Positions 1-7,401 of a stretch of 45,697 nucleotides of DNA are shown piece after piece. The position numbers and the translations under genes are program-made. This stretch comes from Gammaproteobacteria bacterium (lineage in GTDB: Bacteria; Pseudomonadota; Gammaproteobacteria; GCA-001735895): positions 1 through 45,697 of the forward strand of contig JAOTXY010000023.1 of assembly GCA_029862125.1 (NCBI GenBank). The letters run 5' to 3'. The notes beneath the pieces are model-generated. The model was not told the DNA's origin. It worked only from the letters and a program-made list of their open reading frames with translations, and did no database searches. Each line of letters begins with the position of its first letter. Within the stretch, counting starts at the first letter, position 1.

Positions 1-601
1 AGACGCCGATAATCTGCTGAAACTGGTATACCGCCACGGTTATTCGACGTCCGGACTTTGCGAGCGCAGGCTGCAGCAGGCGCAGCTGCGACATTTCGCA
101 GTCCAGGATCGGCAGTTCGTGTTCACTCGCCAGTGCCTGCTGCAGGCGACGCTTATCGGAAATCGGCGAATGCATGTCAGGCTCGGGCAGGGTCACCGTG
201 TAAAGACGCAGTGCGGGCAGAACCTGTATATCGTAGGCAGTGACCGCCTTGGCGATGTGTTGCTTGTGCTGTTGGCTTTCCTCGGGAACGTCCACCACCA
301 GGTCACCGAGAATACGGGCATTACAACCCAGGCGCCGACTACCCTTGAGACGCTTCCTGGATTGATGATGAAGTTCGGTTTCGGTGAGTTCGGAAAGATG
401 TTCGGCACGGGAAACAATGCCATGTTTCGAAAATTCACCTTCTTGCGGAAGCACCTGGCACTTGCGGCATTTTCCCTGTCCGCCGCAGATCGATTCCAGG
501 TCAACCCCCAGTCGCTGGGCGGCTTGCAGTACAGTCGTCCCGACCGGAACCTGTCCGCGTAAACCCGACGGCATGAACAGTATACTGGCTTCTTCTTCCA
601 C
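1..601 (-). CDS. RACo-like corrinoid reductive activator (2Fe-2S plus ASKHA family), N-terminal part, cut by window edge
   Basis: Proteins of this family (RamA/RACo, DUF4445) use ATP and a low-potential electron to return inactive Co(II) corrinoid proteins to Co(I). The visible ~200 residues contain a plant-type 2Fe-2S ferredoxin domain with Cys39, Cys45, Cys48 (motif ICGGQGKCRKC) and Cys93 (RRLGCNA), preceded by the family hallmark FMPSGLRG. The ATPase part lies beyond position 1. No ATG precedes the conserved start, so I chose GTG at 601, which lies 24 bases after the stop of the upstream methyltransferase gene. ATG at 574 would cut off the first beta strand. It is the last visible gene of the corrinoid operon. 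Family assignment is strong; the exact corrinoid partner is inferred from context. Confidence 0.85.
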   Translation of the reverse strand, partial: MEEEASILFMPSGLRGQVPVGTTVLQAAQRLGVDLESICGGQGKCRKCQVLPQEGEFSKHGIVSRAEHLSELTETELHHQSRKRLKGSRRLGCNARILGDLVVDVPEESQQHKQHIAKAVTAYDIQVLPALRLYTVTLPEPDMHSPISDKRRLQQALASEHELPILDCEMSQLRLLQPALAKSGRRITVAVYQFQQIIGV

Positions 602-624
602 CCTGGGTTGACCTGTGATCAGCC

Positions 625-1536
625 CTAAGCGACTGAACGTCGACGGCGCCCGGCACGGCGTCCGGTACCGCGAACCACGCTACCCTCCGGTGCCGGTTCA
701 CGAAATTGTTTGATCCAGCGCCCGCAATCCGGGTCTTTACCCAGCATGACATCGGCACCCAGGCTCGCTGCAACCACCTCGGCATGTAGCGGATTGGTGA
801 TCGCCGACGTCATCCCGGCCTGGATCGCCATACTGATAAACGCGCCGTTGAAACCATTGCGATTAGGTAATCCAAAACTGACATTGGAAGCACCGCAAGT
901 GGTATTGACCTTGAGCTCGGTACGCAAGCGGTGAATTAATTTAAGCACTTCGCGCCCGGCACTATTGATTGCGCCTATCGGCATCACCAGAGGATCGACA
1001 ACAACGTCGCAGGCAGGGATGCCATAGTCGGACGCACGGTCGACGATTTTTTTGGCGACGTTATAGCGCACGTCGATATCTTCCGAAATACCGGTTTCGT
1101 CATTTGAGATCGCGACCACCGCGGCACCATGCTTCTTGACCAGCGGTAAAACCCGGTCCAGGCTCTCGTCTTCGCCGGTAACCGAGTTAACCAACGCCTT
1201 GCCCTGGTATACCGAAAGACCGGATTCGAGTGCGTCGATGATTGATGAATCTATACTCAGGGGCACATCGGTCAGGCTTTGCACCAGCTGTATCGCTTCA
1301 GCCAGAATACGCGGTTCGTCCGCCAGCGGAATGCCGGCATTGACGTCAAGCATATGAGCACCCGCCTCAACTTGCGCGAGAGCATCACTTTGCACGCGGC
1401 TATAATCACCGTTCTTCATTTCTTCAGCCATAATTTTTCGGCCGGTTGGATTGATACGCTCGCCGATGAGCACGAACGGGCGGTCGAAACCGATGACTAG
1501 TTCTTTTGTTGCTGAGCTGACAACCGTTTCGGTCAT
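625..1536 (-). CDS. MtrH/MeTr-like methyltetrahydrofolate:corrinoid methyltransferase (pterin-binding fold)
   Basis: This 303-residue protein has the pterin-binding TIM-barrel fold shared by dihydropteroate synthase, AcsE and MtrH. GERINPTG lies near residue 27, DVNAGIP near 65 and the pterin-site stretch PLSIDSS near 92. The family moves methyl groups between a corrinoid protein and tetrahydrofolate, so here it is the likely exit for corrinoid-bound methyl groups into the folate pool. It begins at ATG 1536 with a good ribosome site (TGAGGAA, 7 bases upstream). It lies 56 bases after metF and before the RACo-like gene. The C-terminus is odd: seven of the last 15 residues are arginine (GRRAGRRRRSVA), a tail outside the barrel. 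A true dihydropteroate synthase is less likely given the context. Confidence 0.85.
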   Translation of the reverse strand: MTETVVSSATKELVIGFDRPFVLIGERINPTGRKIMAEEMKNGDYSRVQSDALAQVEAGAHMLDVNAGIPLADEPRILAEAIQLVQSLTDVPLSIDSSIIDALESGLSVYQGKALVNSVTGEDESLDRVLPLVKKHGAAVVAISNDETGISEDIDVRYNVAKKIVDRASDYGIPACDVVVDPLVMPIGAINSAGREVLKLIHRLRTELKVNTTCGASNVSFGLPNRNGFNGAFISMAIQAGMTSAITNPLHAEVVAASLGADVMLGKDPDCGRWIKQFREPAPEGSVVRGTGRRAGRRRRSVA

Positions 1537-1592
1537 AATTAATTCCTCAAATAATCAAACTTTATACGCTTAAACCGATTCACACTTTTAGC

Positions 1593-2600
1593 TTAAGCGG
1601 AATTGGACTGAACCTCACAACCCGGATACCACGGAACTCGTCCATCCAGTACACCCGATTGCTGAATTATTTCACCGACCGCTTCTTCCTGGCGATAGGC
1701 CATAACGTGCACCCCGCTGACTCCTTCGATTTCCTTGATTTGCTGGATCAGTTCGACACAGATTTTACGACCTTCCTTTTTCGGCTCCTTTGCGCCTTCG
1801 AGACGTTCGATGATCGCATCCGGAATGTGGATACCCGGCACATTGTTGCGGATCCACAGTGCGGTGCGAGCCGAGGCCAGCGGCCCCACACCCGGAATAA
1901 TGAAACATTGCTCGAGCAAGCCCAGGTCACGCGACTTTGTCATGAATGCGCGTAAATGTTCGATATCGAAGACGTACTGCGTCTGGATAAACTGGGCACC
2001 CGCGGCAATTTTCTTGGCCAGCCGATGTGGTCGAAAATCGAACGGCGGTGCGCTGGGATTCTCTGCCGCGCCGAGAAACATCTGTGGCGGCGTGGTAATC
2101 GGCCTGCCACTCAAGTAACGTGATTCATCACGCATGATACGTACGGTTTCCAGCAGCGACATGCTGTCGAGGTCGAACACCGGTTTGGCCTCCGGGTGAT
2201 CGCCGACCTGAACACCATCGCCACTCAGGCAAAGCACATTGGATACGCCGAGAGCCGCCGCGCCGAGCACATCGCCCTGGATGGCGATACGATTCTTGTC
2301 GCGACAGGAAATTTGTAGTACCGGCGAGTAGCCGACATTCGTCAGCAGCGCGCACATCGCAACGCTGGACATGTGGCAATGCGCACCCGAGCCGTCGGTT
2401 GCATTCATGCCATCGACGTAACCGTCGAACAAATGTGCACGCTCATAAACATCTTCGGCCAGGGCCGAATCGGGTGGCGCCAGTTCAGCGGTAACCGCAA
2501 ACTTGCCCTCGCGTAAGACCCGCTCGAGGCGACCGGTCGATACGTGGCCCTCTTTTGGTGGCAACGGCTTGCCGGGGTGTTGGTCGTAGGTCGTGGTCAT
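1593..2600 (-). CDS. metF: 5,10-methylenetetrahydrofolate reductase family protein
   Basis: A 335-residue MetF-family flavoprotein that interconverts methyl-THF and methylene-THF. Visible features are the N-terminal strand FAVTAELAPP, the NATDGSGAHCHMS stretch, NVLCLSGDG and the FIQTQYVFD segment late in the barrel. In this operon it probably runs in the oxidative direction, turning methyl-THF from the MtrH-like enzyme into methylene-THF. Its start overlaps the stop of the MetV-like gene by 4 bases (ATGA), so translation is coupled. The sequence is longer and more divergent than housekeeping MetF and is the type that pairs with MetV-like proteins, so NADH may not be its direct partner. Confidence 0.87.
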   Translation of the reverse strand: MTTTYDQHPGKPLPPKEGHVSTGRLERVLREGKFAVTAELAPPDSALAEDVYERAHLFDGYVDGMNATDGSGAHCHMSSVAMCALLTNVGYSPVLQISCRDKNRIAIQGDVLGAAALGVSNVLCLSGDGVQVGDHPEAKPVFDLDSMSLLETVRIMRDESRYLSGRPITTPPQMFLGAAENPSAPPFDFRPHRLAKKIAAGAQFIQTQYVFDIEHLRAFMTKSRDLGLLEQCFIIPGVGPLASARTALWIRNNVPGIHIPDAIIERLEGAKEPKKEGRKICVELIQQIKEIEGVSGVHVMAYRQEEAVGEIIQQSGVLDGRVPWYPGCEVQSNSA

Positions 2601-3067
2601 TGGGCGGTCTCGTTTTCCTGCGCCGCATGCACGTCGCGCACCACGCGCAACCAGGATGAGCTGCCTTTGAGCAGGTTGTTAACCGGGACCTGCACCTGCT
2701 GGATCGCCTGTGAATCACGCATCTGCTCACTGCCTTGCCAGGCATCTACCCAGACACAGCGCATTTCGGGCTTGATTTCACAATGGCCGTTGAGCCGTAC
2801 CCCACCGCATGGACCATTGCGAATCGATTTCGGACAATTCATCGGGCACGACATGCCGGTAGCGCTAAGCGCACATTTGCCACACATCTGGCAATCGAAC
2901 ATCAAACCCTTGACCGTTTTCTCGAACACCCGAACTGGTTTTTCCAGGCGCCCGTAACCAAGCTTCTTAAACAGCGGGTGCAGCTTGATTAAAACCGGTT
3001 CAAAGTTGCGGTAAACGGATTCGAGTTTTCTCGAATTCCTCACCGACCATTGACGAAATTTATACAC
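2597..3067 (-). CDS. MetV-like cysteine-rich partner of MetF (PF12225 family)
   Basis: The protein matches the 'methylene-tetrahydrofolate reductase C-terminal' zinc-finger-type family, seen in acetogens as MetV in the MetVF complex. A dense cysteine cluster occupies the middle: CQMCGKCALS, then SCPMNCPKS, NGPCGG, and two later cysteines (GHCEIK, EMRCVW). The role is probably to dock or wire MetF to an electron carrier. I chose GTG at 3067 because GGAG sits 6 bases upstream. A TTG at 3079, directly abutting the previous stop, would add four residues. The reading frame overlaps metF by 4 bases. Its presence beside metF and a corrinoid protein marks a dedicated methyl-oxidation module rather than methionine synthesis. 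Confidence 0.8.
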   Translation of the reverse strand: MYKFRQWSVRNSRKLESVYRNFEPVLIKLHPLFKKLGYGRLEKPVRVFEKTVKGLMFDCQMCGKCALSATGMSCPMNCPKSIRNGPCGGVRLNGHCEIKPEMRCVWVDAWQGSEQMRDSQAIQQVQVPVNNLLKGSSSWLRVVRDVHAAQENETAQ

Positions 3068-3079
3068 GAGTCTCTCCAA

Positions 3080-3394
3080 TCAGGCGTTAAAGCCGCGGGT
3101 TTCGTCAACGCCGCTGGCTCGAATTAATGTTTCCAGAACCTCCTCCGTGTACTGTTCCTCCAACTGCTGTACCAACTGTTTCGCCTGCTCCTTGATATCA
3201 CCGTTAAAGGGCTGGGTGACGTCATGCCAGGGCTCGAACAAGGCATCCTGCTGTTTTTTCTTGAGCCGGTATCCGGCACGCTCGATCGCTTTCATAAATC
3301 GGGACGGCAGCCTCAGTCGCGTGCTGCGTCGTCCTTCGCGGATCACAACCTGTCCGGGGATATCGCGCCAGTAGACAATTTTTAATTTCCCCAC
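3080..3394 (-). CDS. Small 'virulence factor' family protein (PF13769-like) of corrinoid operons
   Basis: A 104-residue basic protein beginning KLKIVYWRDIPGQV, the typical opening of the family named 'virulence factor'. The name comes from distant annotation and does not describe its job. No enzyme motif is visible; the second half is a helical, charged region. It starts at GTG 3394 with GGAGG 4 bases upstream, inside the last 13 bases of the DUF1638 gene, and its stop directly abuts the next gene. Tight overlap on both sides and consistent company with DUF1638, MetV-like and MetF genes suggest a structural or assembly role in the methyl-transfer complex. The function is unknown. Confidence 0.72.
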   Translation of the reverse strand: MGKLKIVYWRDIPGQVVIREGRRSTRLRLPSRFMKAIERAGYRLKKKQQDALFEPWHDVTQPFNGDIKEQAKQLVQQLEEQYTEEVLETLIRASGVDETRGFNA

Positions 3395-3996
3395 ATTGCC
3401 TCCTGCATCGCCGCATCCAGCTCCGGGACCATTTCACCCATGCCAGTGAATTTACGTTCGAATCGAAGCCCCAGCTGATCGGCCGCAGCACGTGCGATTT
3501 CAGTTATCTCGTCAGAATCAGTCTGCGCAAGGTAAACCAGGCGTGTGTAATTGCCGAAGTACGTCTCCAGCAATTCGGGATGTCGATCGATCCCGAGTAT
3601 CTCGATCACCAGGCGCTGGAAATGCTGCGCCAGGAAATCGGTCAGGTAAAAAGTACCCGGCTCCTGTTCCTGCATCTGTTCATAATTTTCGCGACCGGCG
3701 AGAAAATCGTAGCAGTGTGCGCCCGGTAGACGTTTGACGCCTTTTTCTTCAAGTACCCGGTCGAGTTCACCACTGGTGCCGCAATCACCGTAAGCAACAA
3801 AAATATGGTCGTACTGATCACGGGCCTTGTCGATTTTGTCGGCCACAGCGGCAGGAATTTTTTCAGGTCGTGCATGCAGGTCGGCTGTAATGGCCTGCAA
3901 ATCCATTTGCGACCACTGTCCAAGCTTTTTTATTTCATTGACTTCGCGTGCGATCGCGGCACAGGTGATTACCAGAACTGGGGCTGATTTTTCCAT
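3382..3996 (-). CDS. DUF1638 family protein
   Basis: A 204-residue protein of the DUF1638 family (PF07796), which co-occurs with corrinoid methyltransferase systems but has no settled function. It opens with a buried strand and a cysteine (VLVITCAAIAREV). The middle strand HIFVAYGDCGTSGEL is followed by LPGAHCYDFLAG, giving a pattern of glycines and three cysteines that could bind a cofactor or metal. It lies 36 bases after the corrinoid protein gene and overlaps the next gene by 13 bases. A part in corrinoid loading, folding or methyl-donor handling is a context guess only. Confidence 0.82.
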   Translation of the reverse strand: MEKSAPVLVITCAAIAREVNEIKKLGQWSQMDLQAITADLHARPEKIPAAVADKIDKARDQYDHIFVAYGDCGTSGELDRVLEEKGVKRLPGAHCYDFLAGRENYEQMQEQEPGTFYLTDFLAQHFQRLVIEILGIDRHPELLETYFGNYTRLVYLAQTDSDEITEIARAAADQLGLRFERKFTGMGEMVPELDAAMQEAMWGN

Positions 3997-4032
3997 ATCG
4001 CATTGTCACCCTGACGGCCAGGCTTCAGGCTA

Positions 4033-4743
4033 CTAGCCCGCTCGACTTTCAGTTACGAGTTGCTTTGCGGTATCGGCTGCAACTGCGGCGTCACGACAAT
4101 AAGCATCCGCACCAATGGCTTCGCCAAACTCCTGGTTCAAAGGTGCGCCACCGACGAGGATGATGTAATCGTCGCGGATACCCTGTTCCTTCATGGTATC
4201 GATGACGACTTTCATGTAAGGCATTGTGGTGGTTAAAAGGGCTGACATGCCGAGAATTTCCGGCTTGTGCTCTTCGAGCGCGGCGAGGAAATCTTCAACC
4301 GGGGTATTGATTCCAAGATCGACCACCTCGAAGCCGGCACCCTCCATCATCATGCATACCAGGTTTTTACCAATATCGTGGATGTCACCCTTGACCGTTC
4401 CAATGACCATTTTACCCGCGGTGGGCTCATCCGAAGCCGACAACAGCGGCTTGAGGAGAGCCATACCTGCTTTCATCGCATTGGCAGACATTAAAACTTC
4501 CGGCACAAACAAAATACCGTCACGGAAATCGATACCGACGATCGTCATGCCGGCAACCAGCGCTTCGTTGAGGACCTTGTTGGCATCCCAATCGCGGTCG
4601 AGCAGAATCTGGGTTCCCTCGGCGACTTCTTCCTTGAGACCGTTATACAAATCGTCGTGCATTTGCTCGACCAGTTCATCGTCTGGCAGGGTGCTTAAAT
4701 CCAGATCGTCTTCGTAGTCGTCGTCGTCTTCGTAGTCTGTCAT
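4033..4743 (-). CDS. Corrinoid (B12-binding) methyl-carrier protein, MtbC/MtgC-like
   Basis: A 236-residue methyl carrier with the usual two domains: a helical cap (residues ~25-105) and a Rossmann-like B12 domain (~110-230). The cobalt-ligand motif is GDIHDIG with His122, followed by LGMSALLTTTMPYMK and VGGAPLN, as in methylamine and glycine betaine systems. It carries the methyl group on cobalt between a substrate methyltransferase and the acceptor enzymes. The N-terminus is extended and very acidic: 13 of the first 23 residues are Asp or Glu. It is the first gene of the operon; a GAGG ribosome site lies about 10 bases upstream. I see no cobalamin riboswitch in the 193 bases upstream. Confidence 0.92.
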   Translation of the reverse strand: MTDYEDDDDYEDDLDLSTLPDDELVEQMHDDLYNGLKEEVAEGTQILLDRDWDANKVLNEALVAGMTIVGIDFRDGILFVPEVLMSANAMKAGMALLKPLLSASDEPTAGKMVIGTVKGDIHDIGKNLVCMMMEGAGFEVVDLGINTPVEDFLAALEEHKPEILGMSALLTTTMPYMKVVIDTMKEQGIRDDYIILVGGAPLNQEFGEAIGADAYCRDAAVAADTAKQLVTESRAG

Positions 4744-4936
4744 TTAAAAAAATCCTCACGCAATCGGGAACCGCCCGCAAAGGCAGCCATGAACAAGCAG
4801 AATAGGATTTAACCGGCAGGGGGTCAAACGCTGCAGCGACTTCACATTGCCTTAACGCGACACTGCCAAAAGGTAGGATATTGTTGATTATAAATTGGTT
4901 TTCGGAAGATCACGGCTTGTTTACCGAATAAACTAA

Positions 4937-5878
4937 TTACGCAGGGTGAACTTCCCCCTGCTCTCGATCACCGATGTAAACACTGTAGTTTCCGAGCCTT
5001 TTTTCACGGATGAATCGTTCCAGCATTGCGATAACTGCGCTATCGTTAATTTCTTCCCAGGTGATGTTATCAAACTCGTAAAAACGCATGGTCCTGGTTT
5101 CAACGGCATCGTTTATCGATAGCAATTCACCCAGGTAATAAACAAATCGCTGTGTTTTTTCATGGTAGGCCGCATATATAAAAGGTAAATCAACCTCGAT
5201 GCCGGCAGACGCGAGCTTGCCGAGCAGGCTGTCACCAGTAGCTGCATCGCCAACACGATTGCTGGCAGGCAGGAGTAATTGGCCATTTTCAGGATTACGC
5301 TCCAGTAATATCTTACCGTCGGACTCGATTATTGCGGCCACCCGCAGACTGCCGGGAGTTGAAACCAGCTGTAGCATGTTCGGTGTCAATCCGAACGAGA
5401 CATAAGCACCACGACAAAATCCGAGTGGCGCATGGGTGTTGTAATCATATTTCAACACCCTGCCGATCAGTATGATGTGATCGCCTGCGTCGACCTGCTC
5501 GAAATGCTCGCAATCAAACCATGCCACCACGGCGTCTATTATCGGCGACCCGGTTATTGCGGAGTGCCAGTCCTGGTTGGCGAATTTATCGGTGCCAGCC
5601 CTGGCAAAGCGATTCGACAGTTCCCGCTGCTCGGCAGCAAGAATATTGACCGCAAATCCGCGTGAACCGGTAAACGCATCACGCCCGAAAGCTGACTTTG
5701 CAATATTAACCAACAGCAGCGGTGGATCGATGGAAACCGAGGTAAAAGAATTAGCGGTGAAACCACAGGGCAAACCTGCCTCGTCAAGCGTGGTCACAAT
5801 GGTAACCCCGGTGGCGAAATTTCCAAATGCGCGGCGCAGATCGCGAGCGTCGATTTCGGCTGCTTTGTTGTCGGTCAT
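4937..5878 (-). CDS. Flavin reductase domain fused to a degenerate Nudix-like domain
   Basis: Residues ~10-165 form a flavin-binding split-barrel reductase of the FMN/FAD reductase family (FGNFATGVTIVTT, GFTANSFTSVSIDPPLLL, then FDCEHFEQVDAGDHIILIG). Such enzymes supply reduced flavin to a partner oxygenase. Residues ~178-300 resemble a Nudix fold (SLRVAAIIESDGKILLERN, QLLLPASNR), but the region where the Nudix box should lie (GDAATGDSLLGKLASAGIEV) lacks the catalytic glutamates, so this half is probably a ligand-binding domain. It follows the TPR gene by 15 bases and likely shares its transcript. A role beside the nearby Rieske oxygenase is possible but unproven; Rieske enzymes normally use an iron-sulfur reductase. 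Confidence 0.8.
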   Translation of the reverse strand: MTDNKAAEIDARDLRRAFGNFATGVTIVTTLDEAGLPCGFTANSFTSVSIDPPLLLVNIAKSAFGRDAFTGSRGFAVNILAAEQRELSNRFARAGTDKFANQDWHSAITGSPIIDAVVAWFDCEHFEQVDAGDHIILIGRVLKYDYNTHAPLGFCRGAYVSFGLTPNMLQLVSTPGSLRVAAIIESDGKILLERNPENGQLLLPASNRVGDAATGDSLLGKLASAGIEVDLPFIYAAYHEKTQRFVYYLGELLSINDAVETRTMRFYEFDNITWEEINDSAVIAMLERFIREKRLGNYSVYIGDREQGEVHPA

Positions 5879-5893
5879 GCAGTGAAGTTCCGT

Positions 5894-7057
5894 TTAATAG
5901 ATGAGCGATTCCATTTCTCGGGTTTGTTCAAGCCCATCTGACACTCCACTGTCGTCGTAAATTTTGCCAGCCTGATCGAGATAACGCCTGGCCCTTTGCA
6001 TCGCGAAATTGGAATTGTAAAGCACCGCAATGACATCGGCCTGACGCTGAAACATCGAGCGATCACTGGTATCGGAAAGCATCTCACTCGACTTGATTCT
6101 GAATTTCCAGGCACGCTCTGGCTGTCCAATACGCAGGTAATGATGGTAGAGCATTTGATAATCGCGGGCCTGCGATGTTTTCACCAGGTCCTGCTGATGC
6201 TCCTGGAAAAGACCTTCGATTTCGCGCTCGATACTGTCTAAATCGAAATCACTGATCAAACTGCGATCAAGGTCATCGATCAGGCGCCGCACGTGGGTTA
6301 TTTGACCCGTGGAGGCAAACAACCTGGCCGCCTCGATACGAGCCTGCTGCGCCTGGTATCCATCATGAACCTTGTCGTGCAGCGAGGCCAGTGCTTCCCA
6401 GGCATCCGCGGCGGCACCGTAACGCCGAATTTCCAGGTTATCGCGAATTACTCCCTGCAGATTATCGTTTACCCCGTGGTAGAATCCGCGCGCAATCGAA
6501 TTACGTGCCTGCCAAAGCTGGTCATAAGTATTGGCTGCACGCCGGGCCAGTTCGCGTGCGCGGATATTCAATTGTCCGAGCAACTGGTAGCCACGTGCGG
6601 TACCAACAACGTCATTGCGCGACATGGCCAGGTAAAGCGATTCCTGGAGATACACTTCGGCAGTCGCCAACTCCTGCTGATTGATTGCGACCTCACCCAG
6701 CAATAGCAGGGTATCGCCAAGCTGCTTTTGATCTTCTGCGAGCATCGATGATGCCGCTATTTCCAGTAACTGGGTGCGTGCCTGCTTGAACTTGCCCTGT
6801 TGCAGCAATTCACGAATTAGCCGGTCGCGTTTGGCGTCATCGAGTTCCAGTTGCGACAGCCTGGCATCAATATCGAGCTCATCGATCTCATTTTCTTGCT
6901 GCCAATAATCATAAGATCCAAAATCACCCGAGGTTGCTTCGATTCCGGTTTCGGCAGGATCATCTGACGACAGCAGAAAATGAAGCGCAATCAACAACGC
7001 AAGTGCCGGTACCGTCGTCACCGCATGGTCTGGAATGTAGCGCTTGAAATTCATCAT
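5894..7057 (-). CDS. Membrane-anchored tetratricopeptide-like protein
   Basis: About 388 residues. A short basic start (MMNFKRYIPDH) is followed by one hydrophobic segment (VPALALLIALHFLL), then an acidic linker and a long alpha-helical repeat region. Recognisable TPR-like units include LLLLGEVAINQQELATAEVYLQE, better described as residues ~125-150, and ARGYQLLGQLN, AADAWEALASLHD and YHHYLRIGQPERAWKF further on. The likely topology is an N-terminal anchor with the repeats in the periplasm. No catalytic motif is visible; the role is probably protein-protein contact. Paired methionines at 7057 and 7054 are both possible starts; a more upstream ATG at 7093 adds a poor leader. I do not recognise a named homologue. 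Confidence 0.65.
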   Translation of the reverse strand: MMNFKRYIPDHAVTTVPALALLIALHFLLSSDDPAETGIEATSGDFGSYDYWQQENEIDELDIDARLSQLELDDAKRDRLIRELLQQGKFKQARTQLLEIAASSMLAEDQKQLGDTLLLLGEVAINQQELATAEVYLQESLYLAMSRNDVVGTARGYQLLGQLNIRARELARRAANTYDQLWQARNSIARGFYHGVNDNLQGVIRDNLEIRRYGAAADAWEALASLHDKVHDGYQAQQARIEAARLFASTGQITHVRRLIDDLDRSLISDFDLDSIEREIEGLFQEHQQDLVKTSQARDYQMLYHHYLRIGQPERAWKFRIKSSEMLSDTSDRSMFQRQADVIAVLYNSNFAMQRARRYLDQAGKIYDDSGVSDGLEQTREMESLIY

Positions 7058-7308
7058 ATCTGACAATGTTACGCCGCTTGCCATCCAATGCAAACGGGCT
7101 TTTATGCACCATTAGGCTTGTTAAGATACCGTAATGTAAGGAGTTTAGCCTGAATCCCGGGCTTATCGCGTTTATCGGCAGCTATCTCTGAGGTTTCGAG
7201 CCTTTCTAGCGCCACCACCGTCAATCAGCAACACCATCAAAAAACTCACTAACACCTGGCCTGCATCAACTTCAACCCATCCACGACCTCCGAGCAGACT
7301 GCCAGGGC

Positions 7309-7375
7309 GCCGAGCTCCAAGCGATTCCATGGATGGACCAACCGGCGCTTGCGCCGGTTGGGAGCGTCTTTTGCG
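7309..7375 (+). repeat. Half-copy of the composite palindrome family (type-2 core without its left arm)
   Basis: This 67-base stretch matches the core of the repeats at 36670-36799 (reverse complement) and 44258-44402. It contains CGATTCCATGGATGG and a 10-bp stem (CCAACCGGCG) with loop CTTG at 7348-7351. The proximal right-arm bases CTTTTGCG are present, but there is no matching left arm and the outer GGCATGGATGCC hairpin is missing, so the copy is truncated. It lies in the 344-base gap between the Rieske gene (ends 7402) and the TPR gene (starts 7057). I see nothing else supported in the rest of that gap. Confidence 0.85.
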
Positions 7376-7401
7376 TTCGTTTCCCCGGAATGGCGAACTG
7401 G

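Noticed and set aside
119-562. Plus-strand open frame of 147 codons at the window start
   Set aside because: It is antisense to the RACo-like gene, whose 2Fe-2S cysteine pattern is clear on the minus strand.
4744-4936. Cobalamin riboswitch before the corrinoid operon
   Set aside because: I looked for a B12-box-like conserved stretch and paired elements in this 193-base leader and saw none. The region is short and AT-rich near the promoter side.
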